Below are positions 22,797 through 31,017 of a stretch of DNA of 46,577 nt, piece after piece (within the stretch, counting starts at the first letter, position 1; every line of letters starts with the position of its first letter). Below the pieces are notes generated by a model. The model ran no database searches. It was not told the DNA's origin and saw only the letters and a list, made by a program, of their open reading frames with translations. Origin of the DNA: Paraglomus occultum (lineage: Eukaryota > Glomeromycota > Glomeromycetes > Paraglomerales > Paraglomeraceae). The translations under genes and the position numbers were made by a program. The stretch covers positions 1 to 46,577 of the forward strand of contig CAJVPJ010000093.1 of NCBI GenBank assembly GCA_910592205.1, in the 5' to 3' direction.

Positions 22797-24004
22797 GATT
22801 TTGCAAAATGTCAACATAAAATTGCAGAATATATCAGGGTAAAATACCACAAAACGATCTTTCTCCATGCTTACGTCATTCTCAGAGACATTATTTATAG
22901 CAACGTTATCAATCGCGTGACTCCATGATAAGACGACCTTAAACAACATGAATCAAATTAGTTAATGTCAAAATTGGGACTATTATATTGAAAAGATTAT
23001 GTTAGCGTCGATTAATACTAACTTTATATTTCGTTGAACCTTCATCTTTCCTTACGTCAAAAGGATTATCATCTTCTTTACGTGTTATCTCTACATCAAA
23101 TTCGTGATCATTCGTCTTCTTAAAAGTAATAACGCAGATTAGAAATGAGCTAATACACATCACAAAACAAACAGATTTAAAAAAAAAGTTACTGGAGACC
23201 TCAGCTGATTCTTCATCGTAATCATTTAAAGAATTATTCCCGTTGTAATAAGATGGAGAAGGAGAGCGATCGCGAAGGTTGGGAGGAGGTGTAACAATAG
23301 GGGAAGCTTCTTCAGCTGATCGTGTTTTGGGATTTCCTGTTATTGTCTGAATAATATATTAGTAAAGTAAACAAATGCTTATTATCAACAGTATTTCATA
23401 CCAATGTAAATGTGTCGTTAACATTTTCGACAGCTGAATGAACGTTTCTAATTGTTGTTGCAAAGGTTTTTTTGGAAACACTTATCAACGAACTAGTAGC
23501 TTCAACCTGCAGTCAGTAAAGAAAATAAATTAATATAGTGCCAACCTTTGTTGAAGCAACAAGTAAACTATAACCTCTGCGGTCTGTAACTGATCCTGTA
23601 GCTGTCTATTTAGTTCAATTTTATTCCAAAAAGCGTTGACACCAGAAAAATTTTCACGATGACCCTTAAAAACAATGAGTTAATATCATATGGCCTTCCT
23701 AATAGTTCACGCGGAATTAGTACACTACAGAAAGCAGGTACAACGGGCATTCCGACCGTAAGGTAGACAGCATTCCGATGTCACCGTAGTTGTACAGGGT
23801 TCCATTTTCCCATAGCGGACATTCCGACCGTAAGGTAGACAGCATTCCGATATCACCGTAGCTATGAGAGCTCCCTCTGCTAATCACCCATTTCAGAGAA
23901 CAATGATAGAAACTCAAAGTACTTGCCTTAAAACTATTGTTCAACTGACTAGCACCTTTCTTCATTTCCTCCGTGCCATCGCTGATGAGACAGTCGAGAT
24001 CCAT
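22590..24004 (-). CDS. unrecognised coiled-coil protein fused in frame to Tc1 transposase tail
   Basis: Exons, minus strand: 24004-23927, 23664-23575, 23506-23402, 23346-23200, 23118-23023 and 22937-22590, all phase 0. Intron 1 uses a GC donor (AAG|GCAAGT) and contains a 42-bp tandem repeat. The fourth intron has a weak donor (GTCTCC) and is open in frame; read through, it adds a hydrophobic, membrane-like segment (SVCFVMCISSFLICVITF), so retention is plausible. The product (287 or 314 aa) starts MDLDCLISDGTEEMKKGASQ, has amphipathic stretches suggesting a coiled coil, a Pro/Ser-rich part and an Asn-Pro-Phe motif (DDNPFDV). The last exon runs from host sequence (FCNFMLTFCKI) straight into transposase (DPKHT) and stops there. 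I do not recognise the host family. A decayed paralogue lies at 25640-26118. Confidence 0.6.
23748..23861. repeat. 42-bp direct repeat, two copies
   Basis: Copies at 23748-23789 and 23820-23861 differ at one base; each begins CATTCCGACCG and ends TCACCGTAG. They lie within the first intron of the coiled-coil gene. The GC content is higher than the surroundings, suggesting inserted repeat DNA. Confidence 0.85.
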
Positions 24005-24086
24005 TTTCAGTTTGTAGGATTCCGTCCGAAAAGAGAAAGTAAAGTCTACTTGCTTCAAAGTAAGCACACCACTTGCTAGACATTGT

Positions 24087-24460
24087 CTTTTGACTAATTA
24101 GAAAACGCGAGACGAGAAATGTCGATCGCGTACTTATGTACCACAATCACGAGAAACCGTAATTTTCACGTGCGCGCGTTACAAAGAAATGCATGCTCTC
24201 TTAGAAGTTTGTCGCTTAATTTTTTTATTACAAGCCGGATATATGGGAAACAAAATTCATATTTGAGAATGTACTGTATATACACATAAAATATGGATCT
24301 GTTAAGTAAAAAATGGAGCTAATAAAGTGGATGTTTCAAGGGAGGAATAAAGCATAAATGCCTGCCGAGCCCTAACCCATATAATGGCAGTTCCTTTCCC
24401 GCTACTCACACTAGCTATCGTCATTGCTATTATTACTATTGAATTCATTACTACTACTTC
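24087..24460. other. 5' flank of the coiled-coil gene; no gene
   Basis: AT-rich DNA between the minus-strand coiled-coil gene and the next fragment. It should hold the promoter of the former. No element recognised. Confidence 0.4.
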
Positions 24461-24745
24461 CTAGACTACTAAAGTAAGTATCTTTCTTTTTTCCTTCTTT
24501 CTCGACCCAAGCCTCAATTTTATCCAGTGAAGAGATTTCTGATGCCGATAGAAGCTAGCAAGTGTAGCCGGACTAAGGTCTATCTCTTCAGATAAGACGT
24601 TATACATTTTCGTGGAAGAACGTCCATCCCTCTTCCTTCTCTCGTTAAATAAGGCAGTAAATTCGACCCAGAAAGTCTCAGTTTCGTCGGAGTATTCAGA
24701 TTTGTGGCTTCTTGCAGATTCTTGTCCTTTAATTATCGAAGCCAA
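24461..24745 (-). CDS. small lineage-specific protein fragment with HTH-like segment
   Basis: About 94 codons open on the minus strand, with no in-frame ATG before an upstream stop next to the 26-bp motif at 24763, so it is an exon or a 5'-broken gene. The segment ETFWVEFTALFNERRKRDG followed by YNVLSEEIDLSPATLASFYR has the look of a short helical DNA-binding-like domain (Leu-Ser-x-Glu-Ile-Asp, then an x-x-x-FYR block) that I associate with an expanded family in arbuscular mycorrhizal fungi. This is recollection, not a search result. The tail is Lys/Arg-rich. Confidence 0.45.
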   Translation of the reverse strand: MASIIKGQESARSHKSEYSDETETFWVEFTALFNERRKRDGRSSTKMYNVLSEEIDLSPATLASFYRHQKSLHWIKLRLGSRKKEKRKILTLVV

Positions 24746-24762
24746 TACATTGGTGTTAAATA

Positions 24763-24788
24763 TGTGTCCGAGACACTAGCTCCGCTAT
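24763..24788. repeat. 26-bp motif, copy 1 (GTGTC-CGA-GACAC core)
   Basis: TGTGTCCGAGACACTAGCTC followed by CGCTAT. The core is a hyphenated palindrome. It overlaps the stop codon of the small membrane protein gene at 24785 and lies just upstream of the fragment at 24461-24745. See copies at 25237 and 29570. Confidence 0.8.
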
Positions 24789-25105
24789 AACCACGTTGTT
24801 GAATAAATACCTTGAGACCGAATCTCACTTTTCCAGCCTATTTCAGTTCGCATTCTAGTAATCTCATTATTAAGTGCTAGAATTGTTTTTTCGAGTTTTT
24901 GTATAGAAGAATCACTCGGCATTATTATTTTGCGTATATATATAAATGCTATGATGAGAATTATATATATTGTCTCATTTCCGGGGATAATTGTGTGGAG
25001 TGTCTCCGTAGTTAAGATACCTCGAATAAATAATTCATAGATCGCGATTACATATACAGCGATGAAAATAACGAACAAAAAATTATCGGATGAATTGAGT
25101 GGCAT
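24785..25105 (-). CDS. small membrane protein, 106 aa, unknown family
   Basis: Starts at an ATG (25105). Two hydrophobic segments, at about residues 9-29 and 44-60 (with IIIAFIY-like composition), are followed by a heptad-like stretch (IQKLEKTILALNNEITRMR) at about 69-87. This resembles a short two-pass membrane protein with a cytosolic coiled coil. No catalytic motif is visible and I do not know the family. The 26-bp motif copy 2 is 132 bp upstream and copy 1 overlaps its stop. It may be a genuine small gene or an exon. Confidence 0.45.
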   Translation of the reverse strand: MPLNSSDNFLFVIFIAVYVIAIYELFIRGILTTETLHTIIPGNETIYIILIIAFIYIRKIIMPSDSSIQKLEKTILALNNEITRMRTEIGWKSEIRSQGIYSTTWL

Positions 25106-25236
25106 GTTGTAGTAAATAAATTGATTATTCGGTTGATTGTTTGATTGTTATATCGCGCGACGATAATTTTGTTAAGGACAAACCTGCAAATTTAACCCTA
25201 GACAACGCACGTTTTTATATCTGTAGCTCGTAAAGC

Positions 25237-25262
25237 TGTGTCTCAGACACTAGCTCTGCTAT
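25237..25262. repeat. 26-bp motif, copy 2 (GTGTC-TCA-GACAC core)
   Basis: Same 26-base unit as 24763-24788 with three substitutions. It lies upstream of the small membrane protein gene. Confidence 0.8.
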
Positions 25263-25639
25263 ATCTCACAGTAAAGGCGATCAATATATCTTAATTTCAT
25301 AAAACAAAGACGGATTAGCTTAATTTATTGCACATGCCTTTTCTTAGCACGAATTATATCTGGTTTATTCTATGTGACCATGGCATTGGTTCTTTAGATT
25401 TCGTTCTAAGTAACTAATTCGTCGCTCCATTAGCAGAGCCGACCCATCACTCGAATGACTTGAGTTTTATGATCGACCCACCACTCGAATGACTTGAATT
25501 TTGCGATCCATACGTCATAGCTCATAAGTAGGTAACAGTCTAGTGTAAGTAGAGAACATTAATATATTGTTCTCTACTGAGGGATGTAATTAGAAACGAA
25601 TTTCTACACTACATAATATAAATACAAATGAAAAAAAGC

Positions 25640-26118
25640 ATTACTGGCGATGTTTCAATTGATCCATCAGTTGGTTCTTCGTTGCGATCATCAAAAGGAT
25701 TATCCATGCTACTATAAAGTGGAGAGGGAGTGGAATTGTGAAGGTTGGAACTTTCTCAGCTGATTCATCTTCTACGCTTTGTTCTGATGTATGTATTTCT
25801 CGTTCTGAAGTCCGCCTCTCGCCATCTCCAATAGTAGTTTTGATCTATAACTCAAAAGGTTATGTTGTGTATAACAAGACATTTAACTTATAGTCGTAGA
25901 TACTGTACATACAGGCTTTTGTTTTTTTCTCCTTTCGGTTGATCGTCCAACCTTGGTTTGAACTTTTCCTTGTTCAGGTTGCCCGACGTCCCTTCCATTG
26001 AAAATGCTGGCTGGCTTTCACCATACTTTACCCAGATGTTGAAAGACATGATGAGAGATATTTTTTTGAGGAGCGTAACTATTTCATTAGATAGTTTTGT
26101 CAATAAATTCTTTTCCAT
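25640..26118 (-). pseudogene. decayed paralogue of the coiled-coil gene
   Basis: Minus-strand exons start at an ATG at 26118 (MEKNLLTKLSNEIVTLLKKI). The 3' exon carries a Ser/Pro-rich part aligning at DNA level with exon 4 of the gene at 22590-24004: TCAGCTGA, CCAACCTTC, the TCTCCATCTTAT/TCTCCACTTTAT region, then ATAAT and GATGA. The reading frame matching the paralogue (PSPLYSSMDNPFDDRNEEP) is out of frame with the preceding SVEDESAE block because about 20 bp are deleted between them. The Asn-Pro-Phe motif is kept. Start and middle exons do not align clearly, so either they diverged or a different 5' end was joined. Confidence 0.55.
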
Positions 26119-27162
26119 TGTTTACAAAAGCCGGGAGAATGATGGTAATTTTCGGGAGAGTATGGTGTCTTTTAAATGCGAACCAACTGTAGCACGATTA
26201 AAATGGTTATGGAGATGTATGAATGATTGAACGTATATATACTACTGTGCACTATGGAGTGTGTTGAATGTGTTGAATGTGTGTGAGAGCAAATACGTTT
26301 GTTGAAGAGCCATACGAGGCTTTGTATGGGTTCACTAGACAATAGTGTGAAACAAAATTATCGAGAACGTGTGGCACAGAAACCGCCCTAGCATTAGACA
26401 GAGGTGATGAAAACAGACGCAAGATCGCGCCACCAGAAACAGTTGCACCAGTGCGTAATGAAAGAGTATGGCGTCGACTTTCGGCTTTCTGCCACTTTTA
26501 GTTAAGAAGGATTCGCAATAAGGATAATAATTCTCTTCAACATTATGGTTTTCTTACCATTACCCACAAATTTGCTAGAAAACTTAGTGATTTCACAACA
26601 ATTACAATAAAAATTTGACAATGAATTTATTTTAAAGAATATGAAAATGGAGAGTGAGTTGGAAAAATGGTCCTACGAAAGTGTTGAGTTATTTTGGAGG
26701 AAGACATTATTGAAGAAATTGGTGGTTAAAAGAAAGACGGAATGACGATTCTTTCCTTATTTATGTTTCGATCACAATTACACAAAAATCACGCGATCCG
26801 CAGTTGCTATTTGCAAGAACATTAGGTCTTTTATCATTCATATATACTAATCGACTTTTATGACGAGACAAAGCTAAAGTTGATGTACTGGACGCGTCAA
26901 TTATGCGATCAAGGTAATGACATTGTTTTTCGACGATTTTTGCTTTCGCTGATGATTTGGCGATAATTACATTCTTGATGATGATTCTGTATATGTAATA
27001 ATACACTGCTTTTTTTAGGTTTGAGAGGAAAAGATTGTTCGAAAAAAAGCATTAGGCCATTTTCAGATAGAGTTATTAATTACATGTATCTCTGGTATTT
27101 ATAAATTATTCTTTAATAAAAATAATACGCGTAATGATTATGAAGTATTTAAAGTTTTGAGT
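26119..27162. other. no supported gene
   Basis: A minus-strand frame at 26761-27006 has somewhat protein-like composition (AKIVEKQCHYLDRIIDASS) but no start context, domain or splice partner. The rest is AT-rich. GTGTTGAATGT repeats twice near 26260-26280. Confidence 0.35.
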
Positions 27163-27400
27163 TTATTCAATGAGTCCTAGCTCTCGAAGATGATCTGGAA
27201 TGACTAGATATGGATCCTCATAATACCAAACATATCTTAGAACAACCCAATTTTCTTCGCAGAGTTCTTTTTTGATCTGATCACGCATTAATTGCTTCTC
27301 AAAGTCTTCCTCATTTTTGTGAAAATATTTTATATGTTGCTCGTGCTGTTTACCTTGTACTTCTATGGCGAATCCATACTGTGGATAGTACCGTAGAGCA
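27163..27400 (-). pseudogene. C-terminal fragment of a PD-(D/E)XK-like nuclease family protein
   Basis: Minus strand, stop at 27163-27165. The preserved tail reads YYPQYGFAIEVQGKQHEQH, then KNEEDFEKQLMRDQIKKELC, WVVLRYVWYYEDPY and a C-terminal HLRELGLIE. The pattern (aromatic-x-P, then A-I-E-V-Q-G-x-Q-H, then D-x-x-K-K-x-L-C, then a hydrophobic strand) resembles the Vsr/restriction-endonuclease-like fold, where Glu and Gln/Lys bind metal. I recall many related proteins in arbuscular mycorrhizal fungi. The upstream half is missing: coding stops where the palindromic repeat at 27408 begins. No function can be assigned to the fragment. Confidence 0.7.
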
Positions 27401-27407
27401 CTGAATA

Positions 27408-27480
27408 TAGTACCCCGGGTACATATCTAGAACACCTCAAGTTTTTGAATTGTACCCGGGGGGATGTACCCGGGTACTAT
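27408..27480. repeat. inverted GTACCCGGGTAC repeat (MITE-like)
   Basis: TAGTACCCCGGGTACAT at 27408-27424 and ATGTACCCGGGTACTA at 27464-27480 form an inverted pair with about 40 bp between. Another GTACCCGGGGGG lies between them and GGGTACTATT and GGGGGTACTTTG follow to about 27514. The GC-rich palindromes are conspicuous in AT-rich DNA and abut the truncation point of the nuclease fragment. Confidence 0.75.
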
Positions 27481-27600
27481 GTACGGAGGAGGGTACTATT
27501 TTAGGGGGGTACTTTGAAATTCCTTCACAGAGTGATGTGGTTGGTCAATTTTATCATATTAACGTTCATCAGAATTTATCTTTACTTCTTAGTTAACGCG

Positions 27601-27762
27601 ATGGCGCCTCGTGGAAACAAGTGCGTGAAGAGAGCTACCATAACTGAGAAAAAGCGCCGAAGTTGGAATGTTTTAGAATAATCTTATATCAGGAGAAGGT
27701 ATGTAGTGTACGTTCTGCGGCAAATAAATTTAACATTCAACCAAAACAAACAATCCTATAAC
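27601..27762 (+). pseudogene. relic of a psq-type HTH transposase
   Basis: Begins at ATG 27601: MAPRGNKCVKRATITEKKRR, SWNVLE, then a stop. In another frame after about 40 bp comes SVRSAANKFNIQPKQ, the recognition part of a psq/CENP-B-like helix-turn-helix (A-A-x-K-F-x-I-x-x-x-Q). Such domains begin pogo/Tigger-type transposases. A frameshift and stops interrupt it and nothing downstream extends it. It may belong to the same insertion as the GTACCC repeats to the left. Confidence 0.5.
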
Positions 27763-27888
27763 TGTTGATGAACAGATCGGTGATAATTACTTAACCACTA
27801 ATAAAAAAAACATTAAAATATGAAGGAATTCCAGTAATGATAAGATATGAATTTACTTACAGTGTACCAAGAATGCGATCAGTTACTT

Positions 27889-28349
27889 TTACAAGTTCAG
27901 CCTCCAATTTTTATCATGAAAGATATTCCCCATAACCCGCGATGTATTAGTATTCGAATTAATAAAATTAATTACAAATTCATCACATTTTCTTATAACT
28001 GATTCCTGCACAACACATTTCATATTCTCCTTAGGTTCTAAAAAAGTACTCCTTTGTCTACGACCCAAATTTTTCACAATGTCTGAAGTATCACTAAGAA
28101 CCATACTAGCTTCCGGATCTTTCCATGTAAGACTTGAAGGACGAGTATTCATGAGAATTTGCTTGAGTGCCCCATAAAAATTTGCATCCGCCTCCGATGT
28201 AGGGTGCAAAATATACAAATTTGTTAATTTTCGAAACAAAAAAAAAAATACTTATACTAACTAATAATTACCTCAAAAAATTTTTTTAATTCGTTAATAT
28301 TTTCTTCTATTTTTTCTTGGTTATTGTCTGGGAGAATATCTTTCTCCAT
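27889..28349 (-). CDS. uncharacterised protein, probably broken
   Basis: A first exon from ATG 28349 (MEKDILPDNNQEKIEENINE) ends at a GTAATT donor (28272). The second coding stretch (LYILHPTSEADANFYGALKQ, then SDTSDIVKNLGRRQRSTFLE and CVVQESVIRKCDEFVINFIN) runs to a stop at 27889. The acceptor is poor: the only AG in the right phase is at 28193-28192, after GGAG. Near the end a one-base shift would continue as KLEAELVKVTDRILGTL to a GTAAGT donor at about 27858, which suggests a frameshift and further lost exons. Composition is clearly protein-like; the family is unknown to me. Confidence 0.45.
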
Positions 28350-28602
28350 ATTAAGTACTTTTTAACGCCTTCAAACCTCGAACACTAATATACCCGCTTT
28401 CAACCTATGGTGAATGCAATAACAAATACCGGTATAATAAGTAAAACTTCAATTTAGTGGGCCCTAATTTATATTACACACGTGTGTTTTTCAGAAAATT
28501 TTAGATAACATTGTTTTGGCTGGATAGTCACGCACAGTTAGAGAGGAGCAAAAGCCTTTATAGGGCTAGCATTCCCCAACCTTTAGCTATGACATACCAA
28601 AA

Positions 28603-28884
28603 CTAAATATTCGCATTTACCATAGATTCATCATTAAATATTGATATCGCAGAATCTGATTTTTTACCAACCTGGGATAATACTTCAAAGACTTTGGTTT
28701 TTCGTTCAACATCATCCATTTTCAACAGAGATGAATTTACTGCACGGTCTATCGCTCCTCTTACGTACTTAAGAGAAGGCAAAATATTGTTTTCAATCGT
28801 TAGGTAAACTGCGGATGCGCCACAAAGACTGTCTAATGGCTCTTCTAATAAAAGCGCTTCAATCTTGGATATTAAATGTGTCAT
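28603..28884 (-). CDS. hypothetical protein or first exon
   Basis: ATG at 28884. 93 codons (MTHLISKIEALLLEEPLDSL to the stop at 28603) with regular helical, acidic composition and a good GTAAATG donor after IFNDESM near 28617, so the reading to the stop may be intron. No domain recognised. It lies upstream of the gene at 27889-28349 on the same strand, but joining them is not supported. Confidence 0.35.
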   Translation of the reverse strand: MTHLISKIEALLLEEPLDSLCGASAVYLTIENNILPSLKYVRGAIDRAVNSSLLKMDDVERKTKVFEVLSQVGKKSDSAISIFNDESMVNANI

Positions 28885-29569
28885 GCTGATTAGATGTTAG
28901 GTTAAGTGTAAAAAGTATTGTTTGTGAGAAATGAAATCGCAGTTACAAGTTAAAGCGACAAACAACCACAACGCAAATATACTGCCCTTTTAAAACGTTC
29001 TACCGCGGGTATGGCTCGGAGAGACATTGTCATGCATGCACAGCGAAAAAACTTTTCACAAAGAAAATGCGTATGTCATGAGTTAGTAACAATCAGCAGG
29101 TCACACAATTATTGCTTTGCAATGGGCATGAAAAGTTCCACGACCTTGATATATAGCATGTGATGTGTTGATCGAACATCTGTGTTACGCATATTTCGGA
29201 AATTTGGCCCACAGTAACGGGTCGTACGGTTACATCATACCGATACATGAAAAGTTCCCGGTGATTATCTGTATTACGCAATCGATTTTTCAGTCATGTG
29301 ATTCATTCCCGATAATTGAGTGTTTTCATTTGGGATCGTCATTACGAGATATGCAATCAGGAATTATCACAAGAGTAAACTAATTCATCGCTGTTTTGTG
29401 AAATTAATTGCTTTTCGGCTGAAATCATCTACGATTACCTGTAAATATCGAGCGATTCCGAGCCGAAGTAATTAATTTATGAATGAACTGATCACTAAAT
29501 CCGAAATTGATTTTGTTAGTCACGAGGATTGTGGTATATAAAAAATGAGTTAAGTATATGGAAAACTTA
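28885..29569. other. intergenic, no gene recognised
   Basis: Short overlapping frames on both strands (29093-29383) without protein-like composition. It likely holds the upstream region of the RING-like gene to the right. Confidence 0.4.
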
Positions 29570-29595
29570 TGTGTCAGAGACACCAGCTCCGCTAT
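29570..29595. repeat. 26-bp motif, copy 3 (GTGTC-AGA-GACAC core)
   Basis: Same unit as at 24763 and 25237 with a few substitutions. It lies 18 bp before the ATG of the RING-like gene (29614). In this copy the gene runs in the plus direction, whereas at the other two the nearest gene runs minus. Confidence 0.8.
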
Positions 29596-29613
29596 CCGGT
29601 TATACACCTCGCT

Positions 29614-30611
29614 ATGTCTGCTAATATCTCATCTCTCGAATCCCTTGCATTAAATATCTTACAAAATTCATTCCCAGAAAAGATCGCAGAAGGTGTCAAT
29701 GTTTCGGAGCTAGACCCATGTTTGTTATGCAACCAAGAACTTTTTTTGTATGAAATAAAAAACCCGATTACCATACTCATCTGCGGTCATATATATCATC
29801 GCGATTGTATCAAAAATTTCATCAAAAAAACATTCAATATGTCCAAGATCTGATTGCAAGAAGGAGATAAAAACTATGGTCGAGAGCACACCTGAAAGTC
29901 TATATACCACTGATCCAATGAATATCTCTCCAGCATTATTTAGTGATTTTCCAATAGTTAAAGATACGCCCCAGAAAAAGCGTGTTGGCGAACCCACCAG
30001 TAAATTATCTAATAAGAAAACGAAGATAGAAGAAGCAAGTTTCGAAGGAAAATTCTCCTACGTTACAAAGATTAATAAAAGAATTGGGAACTGACCTTTC
30101 AGAGAAAACTTTGCCGACTAAACCAGTATCCGAAGAAGCAGGGCTTCGAGTCTCTGACTCATCGAATGAGAACTCGATCAATTTTCTAGCTTTATACCAA
30201 ACTATAATTAATGCCGAAGATATTAGTAAAAAAACGACGCAAGAAGTCATTCTTCACTATTTCTATTTTGGGAAAGCACTCGAGGAACGATTCAATCACT
30301 ACAAAAAAAAAAACAATTCTAAACGTACGGCTCAAGGTTTAGTTAATAATGATGTTAGGGCTCAGATTCCCAAATCTGTTAGTGAAAGCTTACTTCGAAA
30401 GACAAAGGAAAGGGCTCAGAAGATTTATGATATCTTTAATGAGATCGGGGTCGATAAAATCAAACGGATTCGGTCTTTTACAGCTACAACAATAGCAAAT
30501 ATATCCCAAGATGACATTGATTTTGTATTAGCCAAACTTTCGGTAATTTATGCCGATTCTAAAAAATATAGACAGGCCTCACTACTATGTAATAATAATA
30601 ATCTATTGTAA
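29614..30611 (+). pseudogene. RING-like zinc-finger family protein with two frameshifts
   Basis: Segment 1 (29614-29852) starts MSANISSLESLALNILQNSF and holds the first RING ligands: PCLLCNQ, then ICGHIYHRDC. The frame breaks at an A7 run (29824-29830); one base less would continue into CPRSDCKKEIK, the final Cys pair of the finger. Segment 2 then runs to 30093 (Ser/Pro/Lys-rich linker). A second shift near 30055-30065 leads to segment 3 (to 30611), a helical domain: FLALYQTIINAEDISKKT, YFYFGKALEERFNHYKKK, KTKERAQKIYDIFNEIG. RING fingers usually give E3 ubiquitin ligases; I recall this architecture as an expanded family in arbuscular mycorrhizal fungi. Segment 2 could contain a short intron rather than a shift. 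Confidence 0.6.
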
Positions 30612-31017
30612 GGTCACGTGATGTTGTGACAAGCTGTCACAATCTATGGAATAAAATTTAATCGTGTTAGTATGGTGCACCAACTCCATACTAATACTCG
30701 ACACCTGTCTTCAAAATCTTTCAGCTCAACGTAGAGGCGTCTTTTTGGAATATCTGCCAGTAATTATGTTGTTGCCGTCTAATTTTCCAATGTATTTTTA
30801 GCCGTGCTAATTATAATTTATGCATGTGACATAGAGCCCCAGTGGATGATTTATACTGGTTATATGTTATGCCTTTACAGTTACTATTTGGATTAAATTC
30901 TGATATTTATTTCCCCAGCATCTGAGGCGGTAAGTGCTTGTTCTAAGTACATTTCGTGCTAAGACTTTAATTCATTTTGTAATATAAAAAATAGAATACC
31001 ATTCTTAAATTTTTTCC
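30612..31017. other. intergenic between convergent genes
   Basis: AT-rich 3' flanks of the RING-like gene (plus) and the NYN gene (minus). Nothing codes. Confidence 0.5.

Noticed and set aside
23717-24067. Frame with two copies of a GDIGMLSTLRSECP-like peptide
   Set aside because: The peptide repeat comes from the 42-bp intronic repeat read through the intron; the spliced model explains the region better.
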